31,552 bases of DNA, taken from positions 1 to 31,552 of the IMG/VR virus record IMGVR_UViG_3300048918_000254; one strand, written 5' to 3'. Under the pieces are notes generated by a model, which was given only the letters and a program-made list of their open reading frames with translations, made no database searches and had not been told where the DNA came from. Below, one piece after another: positions 1 through 6,684 of this stretch. Within the stretch, counting starts at the first letter, position 1. Each line of letters opens with the position of its first letter. The stretch comes from a virus. Both the position numbers and the translations under genes were made by a program.

Positions 1-2
1 AA

Positions 3-665
3 ATGGCCGATTGGGCTTCAGTCGCAAAAGATATCGCGAAATACGCGCCGATTCTCGGGAATCTCATTCCGGGCGTCGGGACCGTGGCGGGCGTCGCAGT
101 CGGCGCGGCGGCCAGCATTGCGGCGTCGGCGCTTGGTGTGCCGGCCGATCCGGATAGCGTCGAGACGGCGCTCAAAACGGATCCGGAAGCGTACGTTAAA
201 TTGCGTCAGGCGGAACTCGACAACTCCGCGAAACTCGCCGAGCTCGCCGTCACGCGCGAGCAAAATCAACTCGTCGCGTCGACCGCGCAATATCAGGCGG
301 ACGCAGCCGATCGCGCGAGCGCGCGCAACCTGGCGGCGGAGGATAAAGATCACACGGCGCGCAACCTGGCGTATCTCTACACGCTCGCTTTGTTTGGCGT
401 GATCGCCGCGCATCTCGCGATTATCGTGCGCGGCGTCGCTGTCGATGCAATCGCAATGTCGCTTATCTCGACGCTCGAAGGCGTGTTGATTTCGATGGTT
501 CTCGGATCGAAGGAATTTTATTTCGGCTCGTCGTCGAGTGCCGTGAAGCAAGCGACCGCGATCACAAATTTCGCTACAGCGCCGGGAACGGTGACGGCGC
601 CTGACACGACAACCGTAAGCACGCCGTCTGACTCGACAATTACCGTTAAACCGCAGGGAACATAA
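3..665 (+). CDS. Phage holin, 3-TM (GTA-holin-like)
   Basis: 220 aa. It fits the 'holin of 3 TMs' family (PF11351), which forms inner-membrane lesions at lysis. What is seen: a glycine/alanine-rich hydrophobic stretch at about residues 14-45, a charged middle with KLRQAEL (about 66-72) and DRASARN (about 102-108), then two hydrophobic segments (about 121-141 and 148-166), followed by KEFYFGSSSSAVKQ, a pattern typical of this family just after the last TM. The C-terminal ~35 residues are a Thr/Ser/Pro-rich tail that looks like an extra extension. The ATG lies 2 bases inside the window, so its ribosome binding site cannot be seen and a longer start is not excluded. The stop overlaps the next ATG (TAATG), suggesting translational coupling. 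No endolysin is visible; it may lie upstream of the window. Confidence 0.8.
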   Translation: MADWASVAKDIAKYAPILGNLIPGVGTVAGVAVGAAASIAASALGVPADPDSVETALKTDPEAYVKLRQAELDNSAKLAELAVTREQNQLVASTAQYQADAADRASARNLAAEDKDHTARNLAYLYTLALFGVIAAHLAIIVRGVAVDAIAMSLISTLEGVLISMVLGSKEFYFGSSSSAVKQATAITNFATAPGTVTAPDTTTVSTPSDSTITVKPQGT

Positions 666-1081
666 TGGCAAGCAATCTCAAATACAGCACGGCACTTAAA
701 AACGCGCAGCAAAACGCGATCACGTCGACGCTCGGCGCAAACGCCGTGCTCAATCTTTATAGCGGATCGCAGCCGGCGAGCCCCGATACGGCGATCGGCG
801 CGCAGGTATTGCTCGCGTCACTTACGTGCAATGCAACTTTCGCGCCGGCGGCATCGGGCGGAGTGCTCACGCTCAATAGCATCTCGAACGGCACGGGCAC
901 GGCGGGCGCCGGCGCCGGTACGGCCGCAACGTGGTATCGCCTCACGACGTCAGGTGGTACGGCGCACGTCGACGGCACTGTCGGCACGTCGTCGGCCGAT
1001 TTGATTATGACGGGCTCAACGAGCATCGCAACCGGGCAGACTGTGAGCGTCACCGGCGCGACATACACGAACGCGCAGTAA
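665..1081 (+). CDS. Phage structural/tail-associated protein
   Basis: 138 aa. It resembles a family of small beta-rich phage proteins near tail-fibre genes, with an N-terminal 'YS.ALKNAQ.NAI', a central 'LYSG..P..PD.A' and a C-terminal 'TVSVTGATYT' segment. The sequence is rich in Gly/Ala/Thr with no membrane segment, and includes ATWYRLTTSGG (about residues 89-99) and ADLIMTG (about 111-117), as expected for a beta-sandwich particle protein. The ATG overlaps the holin stop (TAATG) and has an AGGGAA Shine-Dalgarno a few bases upstream. It sits between the holin and the fibre-like protein. The exact role (tail, fibre base or decoration) is not determinable from sequence alone. Confidence 0.6.
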   Translation: MASNLKYSTALKNAQQNAITSTLGANAVLNLYSGSQPASPDTAIGAQVLLASLTCNATFAPAASGGVLTLNSISNGTGTAGAGAGTAATWYRLTTSGGTAHVDGTVGTSSADLIMTGSTSIATGQTVSVTGATYTNAQ

Positions 1082-1088
1082 TTAGCGT

Positions 1089-2858
1089 ATGGGGTCGCTC
1101 ACCGGCTCCAATTCCGTAAATACCGCGGGCTCCGTATTCAACCTTACGACGCCCGCTCAAACGGATTGGATCGTCTATCCGCAAGTCACAACGCCAACGC
1201 GTAAAAGCGGGGCGGGCTCGACTATTGGTGCAGCGACAACGATCGGCGCGGTAACGTTTGCGACGTTCAATTACGGAAACTCCGCATTCACGTGGACGGG
1301 CGGCACGCCTACAGCGAGCGGAACGGGCGTCGCCGGCGGGATATACACCAATCCGACTACGGCGTCGGCCGTCGGACAGGGTATTCAGTTCACGCTCCCC
1401 GCGGATACCACGACGCGCACGGCTGTAATTTATTGGGGCGCCAACTCGTGCGCGCCCCAACTCGTCGCAACGCTCTCAGACGGTAGCGCAACGCCGCTCA
1501 CGCTCACGCCGACGGCGACTGGCGCCAATATTGACGTCTACTATTCGGCAACGATCACGTGGGCGGCGAATAGTGCCGGGCAAACGCTCACGATCGCGGC
1601 GACTGTTAAAACGCTGCAATCTGGCGGGAACATTTTCATCGGGGCGGCGAAATATCTCGCCTCCGCATCGAGCGCGACGGGTAGCGCAGCGAGCACGCAA
1701 GCGGCGAACACGACGAGCGGCTCCGGATCGGTGAGCGTTTCCGGGAGCGCGGCGAGCACGCAAAGCAACGCGGCGAGCGCATCCGGCGCCGTGCTCGTGT
1801 CAGGCGCGGCGAGCGGCACACAAGCGGCGAATAGCGGCGCGGCATCGGGCACTGTGAGCGCGACGGGTAGCGCAGCGAGCACGCAAGCGGCAAACACGAC
1901 GAGCGCGGCGGGGTCCGTCACGTTATCGGGCATCGCCGCAGGTAGCCAGGCGCCTAACGTGAGCGCGGCCGCCGGCGCGATCGCTGTCACTGGCGCGGCG
2001 AGCGCGACGCAAGCGCCCAATACCGGCGCCGGCACTGCGTCAAACGGAAGCACGGAGTCGATAAACGGGACGATGATCCCGAATAACGCGACGCAAATTA
2101 TCGACGGATCGGGCGCCGTGTGGACGCTCACCGGCGACGGGCACGCGGCGAAGAATGGCGTCAATCAGTCGACCGGCTCGGCGAGCGCTTACACGCTCAT
2201 GCTGTACTGGAACCATGTTATTTACGCCTATAACACCGCCGGCGAATGGCGCAAAAATACGGCGACACCGTGGACGGTAACAACGGATCCGCGCCCCGCG
2301 GCGGCCGTCGGCGCTGGGTCGGCAACGCAGGCACAGAACACGACGAGCGCGGCCGGCGGAGTGCTCGTATCGGGGAGCGGCGCGTCGTCTCAGGTGAGCG
2401 CGACGAGCGCCTCCGGATCGGTCGCATTGGCGGGGAGCGCCTCGTCGACGCAGCGCGGCAACACGGGCGCGGCAATTGGCAGCCCGGTAATCGGCGGCAA
2501 CGCGGCGAGCTCGCAGGCACGGAACACGGGAACGGCGAGCGCCGGTGCAATCGTCGGCGGGAGCGTGGCAAGCCTGCAGACGCCCCAATCCGCAGCCGGC
2601 ACGGGGATAATTAGCGTTACGGGCGCGGCGAGTGGCGCGCAGGCGGCCAACACTGGCGAGGCGATCGGGGCTGTCCTCATTCCTCCGGCTGTCGGCGCCG
2701 CGGCGAGTGTGCAAGCGCCTAACACGGGATATGCGACTGGCGCGGCGATATTGTCGCCGGTAATATGGACTGTGCCGGCCGAGAAATACGTCGAACAAGT
2801 GCCATTCCAACAATACGTTTTTATCGTTCCAGCGGAACGCAGAATCGAGACTATCTAA
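1089..2858 (+). CDS. Repetitive tail fibre/adhesin-like protein
   Basis: 589 aa, low complexity, very rich in Ala, Ser, Gly and Thr. Residues 1 to about 185 form a non-repetitive beta-rich head containing TAVIYWGANSC. From about residue 190 there are degenerate repeats of about 20 aa built on G-x-A-[SA]-x-T-Q-A-x-N-[TS], most of them ending V-x-[VL]-[ST]-G. At about 318-402 the repeats are interrupted by a compact module (NGTMIPNNATQIIDGSG, VWTLTG, LMLYWNHVIYAYN, then W and DPRP), like the small sugar-binding-type modules in proteobacterial secreted proteins and fibres. Repeats resume to about 565, followed by a different, aromatic and charged tail (EKYVEQVPFQQYVFIVPAE). A 50-bp stretch is repeated with one mismatch (1670-1719 and 1856-1905). 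Role inferred: receptor-contacting fibre. No chaperone domain is seen. Confidence 0.6.
   Translation: MGSLTGSNSVNTAGSVFNLTTPAQTDWIVYPQVTTPTRKSGAGSTIGAATTIGAVTFATFNYGNSAFTWTGGTPTASGTGVAGGIYTNPTTASAVGQGIQFTLPADTTTRTAVIYWGANSCAPQLVATLSDGSATPLTLTPTATGANIDVYYSATITWAANSAGQTLTIAATVKTLQSGGNIFIGAAKYLASASSATGSAASTQAANTTSGSGSVSVSGSAASTQSNAASASGAVLVSGAASGTQAANSGAASGTVSATGSAASTQAANTTSAAGSVTLSGIAAGSQAPNVSAAAGAIAVTGAASATQAPNTGAGTASNGSTESINGTMIPNNATQIIDGSGAVWTLTGDGHAAKNGVNQSTGSASAYTLMLYWNHVIYAYNTAGEWRKNTATPWTVTTDPRPAAAVGAGSATQAQNTTSAAGGVLVSGSGASSQVSATSASGSVALAGSASSTQRGNTGAAIGSPVIGGNAASSQARNTGTASAGAIVGGSVASLQTPQSAAGTGIISVTGAASGAQAANTGEAIGAVLIPPAVGAAASVQAPNTGYATGAAILSPVIWTVPAEKYVEQVPFQQYVFIVPAERRIETI
1670..1905 (+). 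repeat. 50-bp near-identical direct repeat inside the fibre gene
   Basis: Positions 1670-1719 and 1856-1905 match over 50 bases with a single mismatch (G in the first copy, A in the second). They encode two nearly identical peptide repeats containing GSAASTQAANTT. Such recent duplications show that the repeat tract expands or contracts by recombination. Confidence 0.85.
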
Positions 2859-3125
2859 ATGTTCGTCGTCGAAAAAGATCCGAGCACCATACGCCAATAC
2901 GGAATTGATCTCCGGCGGCAACTCGCAAGCGGCGAGACGATCACGGGGCTCTTTGTGTCCGCGTCGCGCGTGACGACTGATAGCGGGACGATCACGGGGA
3001 CGCAATGCCTGGCGCTATGCTCCGGCGGGGAACCGGGCGCGCTCGCCGAGGTGCATTTCACCTATACGACGAGCCTCGGATTTACCGATACGCGCACGAT
3101 CTATCTGAGCATCATTGAACGTTAA
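2859..3125 (+). CDS. Fibre-tail adaptor-like small protein
   Basis: 88 aa. The layout matches small phage proteins grouped as fibre-tail adaptors: an N-terminal 'KDP..I..YGIDL...LASGETI', a middle beta segment, then 'CSGGEPGALAEVHFTYTTSLGFTDTRTIYLSI', a beta-sandwich ending in a strand. Family knowledge suggests it joins the fibre to the tail. It directly follows the fibre-like gene (stop codon, then ATG) and is the last rightward gene before a strong bidirectional terminator. Family assignment rests on pattern memory and should be treated as probable. Confidence 0.55.
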   Translation: MFVVEKDPSTIRQYGIDLRRQLASGETITGLFVSASRVTTDSGTITGTQCLALCSGGEPGALAEVHFTYTTSLGFTDTRTIYLSIIER

Positions 3126-3148
3126 AAAGCCCCTTGCGGGGCTCGTTT
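3124..3148. terminator. Bidirectional intrinsic terminator
   Basis: A 6-bp perfect stem (AGCCCC at 3128-3133, TTGC loop, GGGGCT at 3138-3143) has a run of A's on its left side and TTTT on its right, so it can end both the rightward tail transcript and the leftward transcript of the gene at 3152-3400. It lies exactly between two converging genes. Confidence 0.85.
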
Positions 3149-3151
3149 TAC

Positions 3152-3400
3152 TTAAGCTCTGTTCAACTTTTCGAATGCGTCGATTGCTTGCTCGCGTGTT
3201 ATTTTTTGATACTTTTCCATGACACGCCAAGTTTTTATCATCTTACCGGCGCTGTAATTCGTACAGAGAACATACAGGCCGAACGATTCGCCGGTAAACT
3301 CACAAACACGTTTAGCGGCAATAATCTTTTCACCTTTTGCGTTCTTACCTTCGCAACGTGCCGAACCGAATTTGTTAGTGAGGGTGTAAAGGGTTGCCAT
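3152..3400 (-). CDS. Small protein of unknown function under its own operator-promoter
   Basis: 82 aa, unrecognised. It is basic and soluble, with three Cys residues and a C-terminal helical end (KYQKITREQAIDAFEKL). The ATG has a good GGAGAAA Shine-Dalgarno. It is a single-gene unit: the palindromic promoter at 3437-3465 lies just upstream and the terminator at 3124-3148 just downstream. This gene-plus-own-promoter layout resembles an accessory cassette. No function is proposed. Confidence 0.75.
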   Translation of the reverse strand: MATLYTLTNKFGSARCEGKNAKGEKIIAAKRVCEFTGESFGLYVLCTNYSAGKMIKTWRVMEKYQKITREQAIDAFEKLNRA

Positions 3401-3436
3401 AATTTCTCCGGTCCGGTTTCGTGTTGCGATGTAGTT

Positions 3437-3465
3437 ATATTAGCCACTGTTGACGGCTCCGTCAA
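3437..3465 (-). promoter_or_regulatory. Palindromic operator-promoter P1 (leftward)
   Basis: The palindrome TTGACGGCTCCGTCAA occupies 3450-3465 with perfect 7-bp arms. Read leftward, one arm is the -35 box TTGACG (3460-3465), followed by a 17-bp spacer and the -10 box TAATAT (3437-3442), upstream of the 82-aa gene. The rightward reading has no good -10 box. A protein bound to the palindrome would cover the -35 box. Confidence 0.8.
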
Positions 3466-3489
3466 TAACTATTTATCTCCGGGGAAACC

Positions 3490-3687
3490 CTACTGCACCG
3501 TTATAGGTTGCTCGATCACCGCGCGCAGTTCGCACGTCAACTCGATTACGCGCTCCGCATCGATCGATTCGTGCACGGCGACGCGATACGCCTCGATCAC
3601 GGAGTCATTCGAGATATAGCACTGAGCGGATCGGCGCGCGAGGGGTACGCGCACAATCCAACTCACGCAGACGTGGTAACAGTTCAT
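3490..3687 (-). CDS. Small hypothetical protein, last gene of the micro-ORF operon
   Basis: 65 aa, unrecognised, Cys-containing (C3, C7, C23), mixed alpha/beta in appearance (VIEAYRVAVHESIDAERVIELTCELRAVI). The ATG overlaps the TGA of the upstream gene by 4 bp (ATGA), a typical coupling arrangement that supports the start. It ends the leftward operon begun by promoter P2. Function unknown. Confidence 0.6.
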   Translation of the reverse strand: MNCYHVCVSWIVRVPLARRSAQCYISNDSVIEAYRVAVHESIDAERVIELTCELRAVIEQPITVQ

Positions 3688-3896
3688 CCGTAGTATTTTG
3701 ACCGAAGTTGCTCGATCTCTTTGTCGCGATCTTTCAGTCGCGCCTCGAGCGTCTTGATTTGCGCTTGCAACACGGCTTCCCGATCGATCGCGTGTTGCGC
3801 CAGGATGAACATCCCATCCGAGCGCGGAAACTCGCTAAACACGCCGGGAGCGATCGCGCGCAGATCCATCCGATGCCATTGAAAAGTGGCGGCCAT
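3684..3896 (-). CDS. Small protein with C-terminal coiled coil
   Basis: 70 aa. The N-terminus (MAATFQWHRMDL) is aromatic; about residues 32-67 form a charged heptad-like helix (EAVLQAQIKTLEARLKDRDK...), likely a coiled coil. The start is the ATG at 3896 because a strong GGAGGGGG Shine-Dalgarno lies just upstream; an in-frame GTG at 3911 overlaps that Shine-Dalgarno and is less likely. It overlaps the next gene by 4 bp, and the upstream membrane-protein gene ends 2 bases before its start. Function unknown. Confidence 0.65.
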   Translation of the reverse strand: MAATFQWHRMDLRAIAPGVFSEFPRSDGMFILAQHAIDREAVLQAQIKTLEARLKDRDKEIEQLRSKYYG

Positions 3897-3898
3897 TT

Positions 3899-4084
3899 TT
3901 ACCCCCTCCACGCGCAGAGTAAGCCGAGGATGATGCCGGCGGCGAGCGTGCCGAGCACCGTGAACGCGCGATCGAATTTGCGGCGATAACCGATCTCGAT
4001 AATGCGCGACTGATGGTACGGACCGAAAACATCTTGTATTGTGCGCGGCGTCGGTCGGTAATGCTTAATATCTTTACTGAACAT
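3899..4084 (-). CDS. Small membrane protein, C-terminal TM
   Basis: 61 aa. A basic/aromatic N-terminal half (about residues 1-38) is followed by one hydrophobic segment (about 41-58: TVLGTLAAGIILGLLCAW) and a short RG end, so it is probably anchored with the N-terminus in the cytoplasm. Its ATG overlaps the end of the 26-aa ORF upstream. It belongs to the leftward chain of micro-ORFs. Function unknown; holin/antiholin or membrane-stress roles are possible but unsupported. Confidence 0.65.
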   Translation of the reverse strand: MFSKDIKHYRPTPRTIQDVFGPYHQSRIIEIGYRRKFDRAFTVLGTLAAGIILGLLCAWRG

Positions 4085-4154
4085 ACAGAAACACCCCGTA
4101 GAGTATCGCCGCGCAGGCGATTATTATGGAAAGAATGCGCACGATTAGCACCAT
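4074..4154 (-). CDS. 26-aa predicted TM micropeptide
   Basis: Reading the minus strand gives MVLIVRILSIIIACAAILYG followed by VFLYVQ and TAA: a single hydrophobic helix. Its ATG overlaps the end of the 38-aa ORF upstream by 10 bases, and its stop overlaps the start of the 61-aa gene downstream by 11 bases, so translation can pass along the chain. No clear Shine-Dalgarno is seen, consistent with coupling. It is too short for ordinary gene callers. Confidence 0.5.
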   Translation of the reverse strand: MVLIVRILSIIIACAAILYGVFLYVQ

Positions 4155-4261
4155 GCAATTTCAGAGAAATCGACGCATCCGCAAATCGCCCAATTCTGAG
4201 CGTCGCGCCATTTACATGCGATGAGGTAATGCGTATCGAACACAGCGAGACGAGTAAGCAT
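4145..4261 (-). CDS. 38-aa Cys/Trp-rich micropeptide
   Basis: Minus-strand ORF starting MLTRLAVFDTHYLIACKW and ending CVDFSEIAWC. It has four Cys and three Trp residues in a pattern like small phage proteins with short W/C-rich beta modules. The ATG overlaps the stop of the 25-aa ORF upstream (TAATG) and its stop overlaps the start of the 26-aa ORF. No known function. Confidence 0.5.
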   Translation of the reverse strand: MLTRLAVFDTHYLIACKWRDAQNWAICGCVDFSEIAWC

Positions 4262-4338
4262 TACGCGCCCCGGATAAATGCCAGAATTACGAACGCGAAT
4301 ACGCCCCAAGCCAGGAACGCGTAAATACTGGAGTGCAT
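4261..4338 (-). CDS. 25-aa predicted TM micropeptide, first gene after P2
   Basis: Minus-strand ORF starting MHSSIYAFLAWGVFAFVILA and ending FIRGA, then TAA. It is almost entirely one hydrophobic helix with a positive end. It is the first ORF downstream of promoter P2. The only Shine-Dalgarno-like bases upstream (AGAGAA) lie in the 3' arm of a leader hairpin (4345-4382), so translation may depend on that structure opening. Function unknown. Confidence 0.5.
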   Translation of the reverse strand: MHSSIYAFLAWGVFAFVILAFIRGA

Positions 4339-4344
4339 TTTGAT

Positions 4345-4382
4345 TTCTCTGTAATCCCGCCGGCGTGACGGGTTACAGAGAA
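4345..4382 (-). promoter_or_regulatory. 5'-leader hairpin of the micro-ORF operon
   Basis: Arms TTCTCTGTAA (4345-4354) and TTACAGAGAA (4373-4382) pair perfectly and are extended by CCCG/CGGG with one bulged base, leaving a 9-nt loop. The hairpin starts at about the predicted transcription start of P2 and ends 6 bases before the first ATG; its 3' arm in the RNA contains the only Shine-Dalgarno-like AGAGAA. It could protect the 5' end or limit ribosome access. Inference only. Confidence 0.5.
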
Positions 4383-4410
4383 TATTAGGCGCTATTGACG
4401 GTGCCGTCAA
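4382..4410 (-). promoter_or_regulatory. Palindromic operator-promoter P2 (leftward)
   Basis: The palindrome TTGACGGTGCCGTCAA is at 4395-4410. Leftward -35 TTGACG (4405-4410), 17-bp spacer, -10 TAATAT (4382-4387). It serves the chain of small genes from 4338 down to 3490 and lies just after the stop of the DNA polymerase gene, which reads the same way. Confidence 0.8.
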
Positions 4411-4432
4411 GTATGAAGATACGATAAATCGA

Positions 4433-6304
4433 CTAGGTAGAAACCCCTAGTTCGGAGAGCATCGCGTATGCTTCGCGCACGTACCAGGCGTAGTCGAGAT
4501 CCTCGGGGAACGCGTCGACCATATCCATCATTGGCACGGCCCCTTGTGATCGCGGTACGAGGTGCCCGTTCTTTGCGTTATTGATCGCGCCCATCTCGCC
4601 GGCAGCGTAATACCATCGAACGGACTTGCCTAGATACCGATCACCTTTCACGGCGCCGCCGGTGACGTTGCGGATCGTCAGAAAGCGCCGCACGTCGCGA
4701 CACTCGCCGATGGTTTGTTCGATCGGGATCCAGCGCGCGAGACGGTTCGCCACGGCGTCGACACAAATCATATTGGCGGGGCTTTTGGCGAGCCCGGCAT
4801 CCGCGAATACGCCTTTCGTCTTAACCTCGCCGTCAGGTTTGAGCGCGACATAATTGTTCACGTCGCGACTATAGAGCGCCGCGTAATCGGTGAATTCCAT
4901 ATTGAACCCGGTGCGCGCTTCCCATTCTTTGATGAGGCGATCGCGCACAAATTCGAGTCCGACGGGGCACTTGATAACGATCCCGTCCGTGTTCGCCGAG
5001 ACGACGGGTATCGCGGCGAGCTCGAGCGCCTCGATTAGCATGAGGAGCGATAATTGGCCCGTGATCGTCGTTTGGATCAGCAACGTCGGGGAAAAAAGCT
5101 TGCTGTATTTCGAGCCAAATTTACCGAACGATCCGTTCAAAACAATCTTGAACCCCTCGTTCAGCGTGGCGAAGCGCTTCCCCTCCGGCGTACCCTTCAG
5201 CACTTTCGCTTGCGTCTTTGCGTGAACGCGCGTGTCGAAAATTCCACGGTACACGGTGAGAAACGTCTCCCCCATTTGCGCGGGGAAATAGCGGCCGTTG
5301 AGAATGATCGTCGGATAAAAACTCGTGACGTCCGCGTCGCGCAGTGTGAATGTGCCGTCGCATACGTGCGAGACGGTGCTCTCCGATGAGTGGAGTCCGC
5401 CGATCCCCATGCGGTAAACGCTTGTGCCGATCGCTACCTTCGCATCCTTCAATTCCTTCGGCATTTGCACGCCGGTTTTTACATCCTCGTCGTCTATCGC
5501 TTGCTCTTTGTCCGTCACGGTAAATTGAGCATTGCGAACCATATCGAGCACGGATTGCAATTGCTCCGTTTGGAATCCGACGAATGCGGGGATCTCGTAA
5601 CGGAACGTTGTGCCGTGTTTCCACGTCGGTTTTTGCACAGTGAACGGCATCTCGGCGGCGATCACGGCTTCCGCAATTTGCGCGTCGGATTTGCTGCGGA
5701 GATCGATCTTATATTTCTCGCTCAACTCCGCGCGCAACACGAGGCGCGGCGCGATGGCGTGCATGAGATCGAGCGTCGTGATGCGATCGTTCTGGCAGTA
5801 TCCGACGATCGCGGGGCGCTCCTCGACGGGTAGCGGCTGCGTGAAGTCGACGGGCGATTCCTGCAACTTCTGAGAGTGCAGGCGGCCGCCGTACGTTTTG
5901 AGCGAGATCCGCACACCTGGCGCGGGCTCCATCACGTCGACGTGATCCCATTGCGGCTCGGGGAGATTGAGCAGCCGGTAAATTTCCCACGGCTTTTTAC
6001 CGCCGACGATAATCATATCGTTGAGTTGCTTTAACTGCGCGCACGTGAACCCGCGCAGCGCCGCAACGATCATCGGGAGATCGTAATTGTTGCCGTTGTA
6101 AGTTATGAGCGTGAAGCAATCGAGCGCACGCTGCGCGCCGGCAATATCGAGCGGATGCCCGTCGAACATCTCAAAATCGATGTGCTCGCCGCTCTCCGTC
6201 GTGAGCCCGAGCAACCAGTAATCGACGAAGCATTCCGTATCGCACGCGGCGACGGGTAGCTTTGCGAACGCGTGCCTACTGATAGGCGGAGGGGGGATAA
6301 ACAT
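4433..6304 (-). CDS. Family B DNA polymerase with 3'-5' exonuclease
   Basis: 623 aa; replicates phage DNA. Exonuclease motifs: Exo I DTE (D22, E24), Exo II NGNNYD (70-75), Exo III YCQND (169-173). Polymerase motifs: A DVTSFYP (325-331), B KIVLNGSFG (386-394), C ANTDGI (437-442). Motif C differs from the usual DTDS: the first Asp is Asn and the last Ser is Gly, but the second Asp, the metal ligand in known family B enzymes, is kept (D440). The distance between motifs A and B is short, so the large TPR1 insertion of protein-primed phi29-type enzymes appears absent. It pairs naturally with the primase-helicase at 20072. Length is short for family B but usual for phage versions. The Shine-Dalgarno is weak (GGGAAAG), so expression may depend on read-through from upstream. 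Confidence 0.9.
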   Translation of the reverse strand: MFIPPPPISRHAFAKLPVAACDTECFVDYWLLGLTTESGEHIDFEMFDGHPLDIAGAQRALDCFTLITYNGNNYDLPMIVAALRGFTCAQLKQLNDMIIVGGKKPWEIYRLLNLPEPQWDHVDVMEPAPGVRISLKTYGGRLHSQKLQESPVDFTQPLPVEERPAIVGYCQNDRITTLDLMHAIAPRLVLRAELSEKYKIDLRSKSDAQIAEAVIAAEMPFTVQKPTWKHGTTFRYEIPAFVGFQTEQLQSVLDMVRNAQFTVTDKEQAIDDEDVKTGVQMPKELKDAKVAIGTSVYRMGIGGLHSSESTVSHVCDGTFTLRDADVTSFYPTIILNGRYFPAQMGETFLTVYRGIFDTRVHAKTQAKVLKGTPEGKRFATLNEGFKIVLNGSFGKFGSKYSKLFSPTLLIQTTITGQLSLLMLIEALELAAIPVVSANTDGIVIKCPVGLEFVRDRLIKEWEARTGFNMEFTDYAALYSRDVNNYVALKPDGEVKTKGVFADAGLAKSPANMICVDAVANRLARWIPIEQTIGECRDVRRFLTIRNVTGGAVKGDRYLGKSVRWYYAAGEMGAINNAKNGHLVPRSQGAVPMMDMVDAFPEDLDYAWYVREAYAMLSELGVST

Positions 6305-6374
6305 TTATGGACTTTCCCGTTGTCACCGGCCAGGCGGGTAGATCCGACGCCCCGGAGCGTCGGCCCGTTAAATC

Positions 6375-6653
6375 TCAATCCGTTACCAGTCGCGCGAGGC
6401 GCGCGTAACCATCGATGATCGCGGCGAGCGGGCGATAACAATCGCTCAAAACGAATATTGAATGTCGCGAGTGATCCGTATCCACGAACATTTCACGCTT
6501 ATAGACGATGCGATCCGCGGGGTTAAATAGCAGATCGCCCAAATAGCCAGGCGCATCGCTACCCGGTGCGCCCAACTCGTAATATTTGAGAATGTCCGGC
6601 ACGTCGTGAACCTCACCGTCACGCGGCCCGCCAACAAATAAGCATCGAGTCAT
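6375..6653 (-). CDS. Small phage protein with GGPRDG N-terminus
   Basis: 92 aa. It begins MTRCLFVGGPRDGEVHDVPD, a signature shared by many small phage proteins of unknown role (hydrophobic strand, then GGPxDG, then a short acidic turn). The rest has YKREMFVD and a C-terminal helix. The ATG at 6653 is preferred over an in-frame TTG at 6692, since it sits after an AAGGGG Shine-Dalgarno. That Shine-Dalgarno lies inside the stem of the terminator hairpin at 6657-6676, so transcripts reading through may be poorly translated. Lies between the ssDNA-binding protein and the polymerase. Confidence 0.65.
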   Translation of the reverse strand: MTRCLFVGGPRDGEVHDVPDILKYYELGAPGSDAPGYLGDLLFNPADRIVYKREMFVDTDHSRHSIFVLSDCYRPLAAIIDGYARLARLVTD

Positions 6654-6656
6654 AGC

Positions 6657-6676
6657 AAAACGCCCCTTGCGGGGCG
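6657..6676 (-). terminator. Intrinsic terminator after the ssDNA-binding protein gene
   Basis: Read leftward, CGCCCC-GCAA-GGGGCG (6661-6676) forms a 6-bp stem with a tetraloop followed by TTTT. It lies between the ssDNA-binding gene and the 92-aa gene, only 8 bases before the latter's ATG. It probably lowers transcription into the polymerase gene, giving more ssDNA-binding protein than polymerase. Confidence 0.7.
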
Positions 6677-6684
6677 CCTCGTTG

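Noticed and set aside
2040-3005. 321-aa minus-strand frame opposite the fibre gene
   Set aside because: Shadow of the repetitive coding sequence (Arg/Cys-rich, no start signal), typical for GC-rich DNA.
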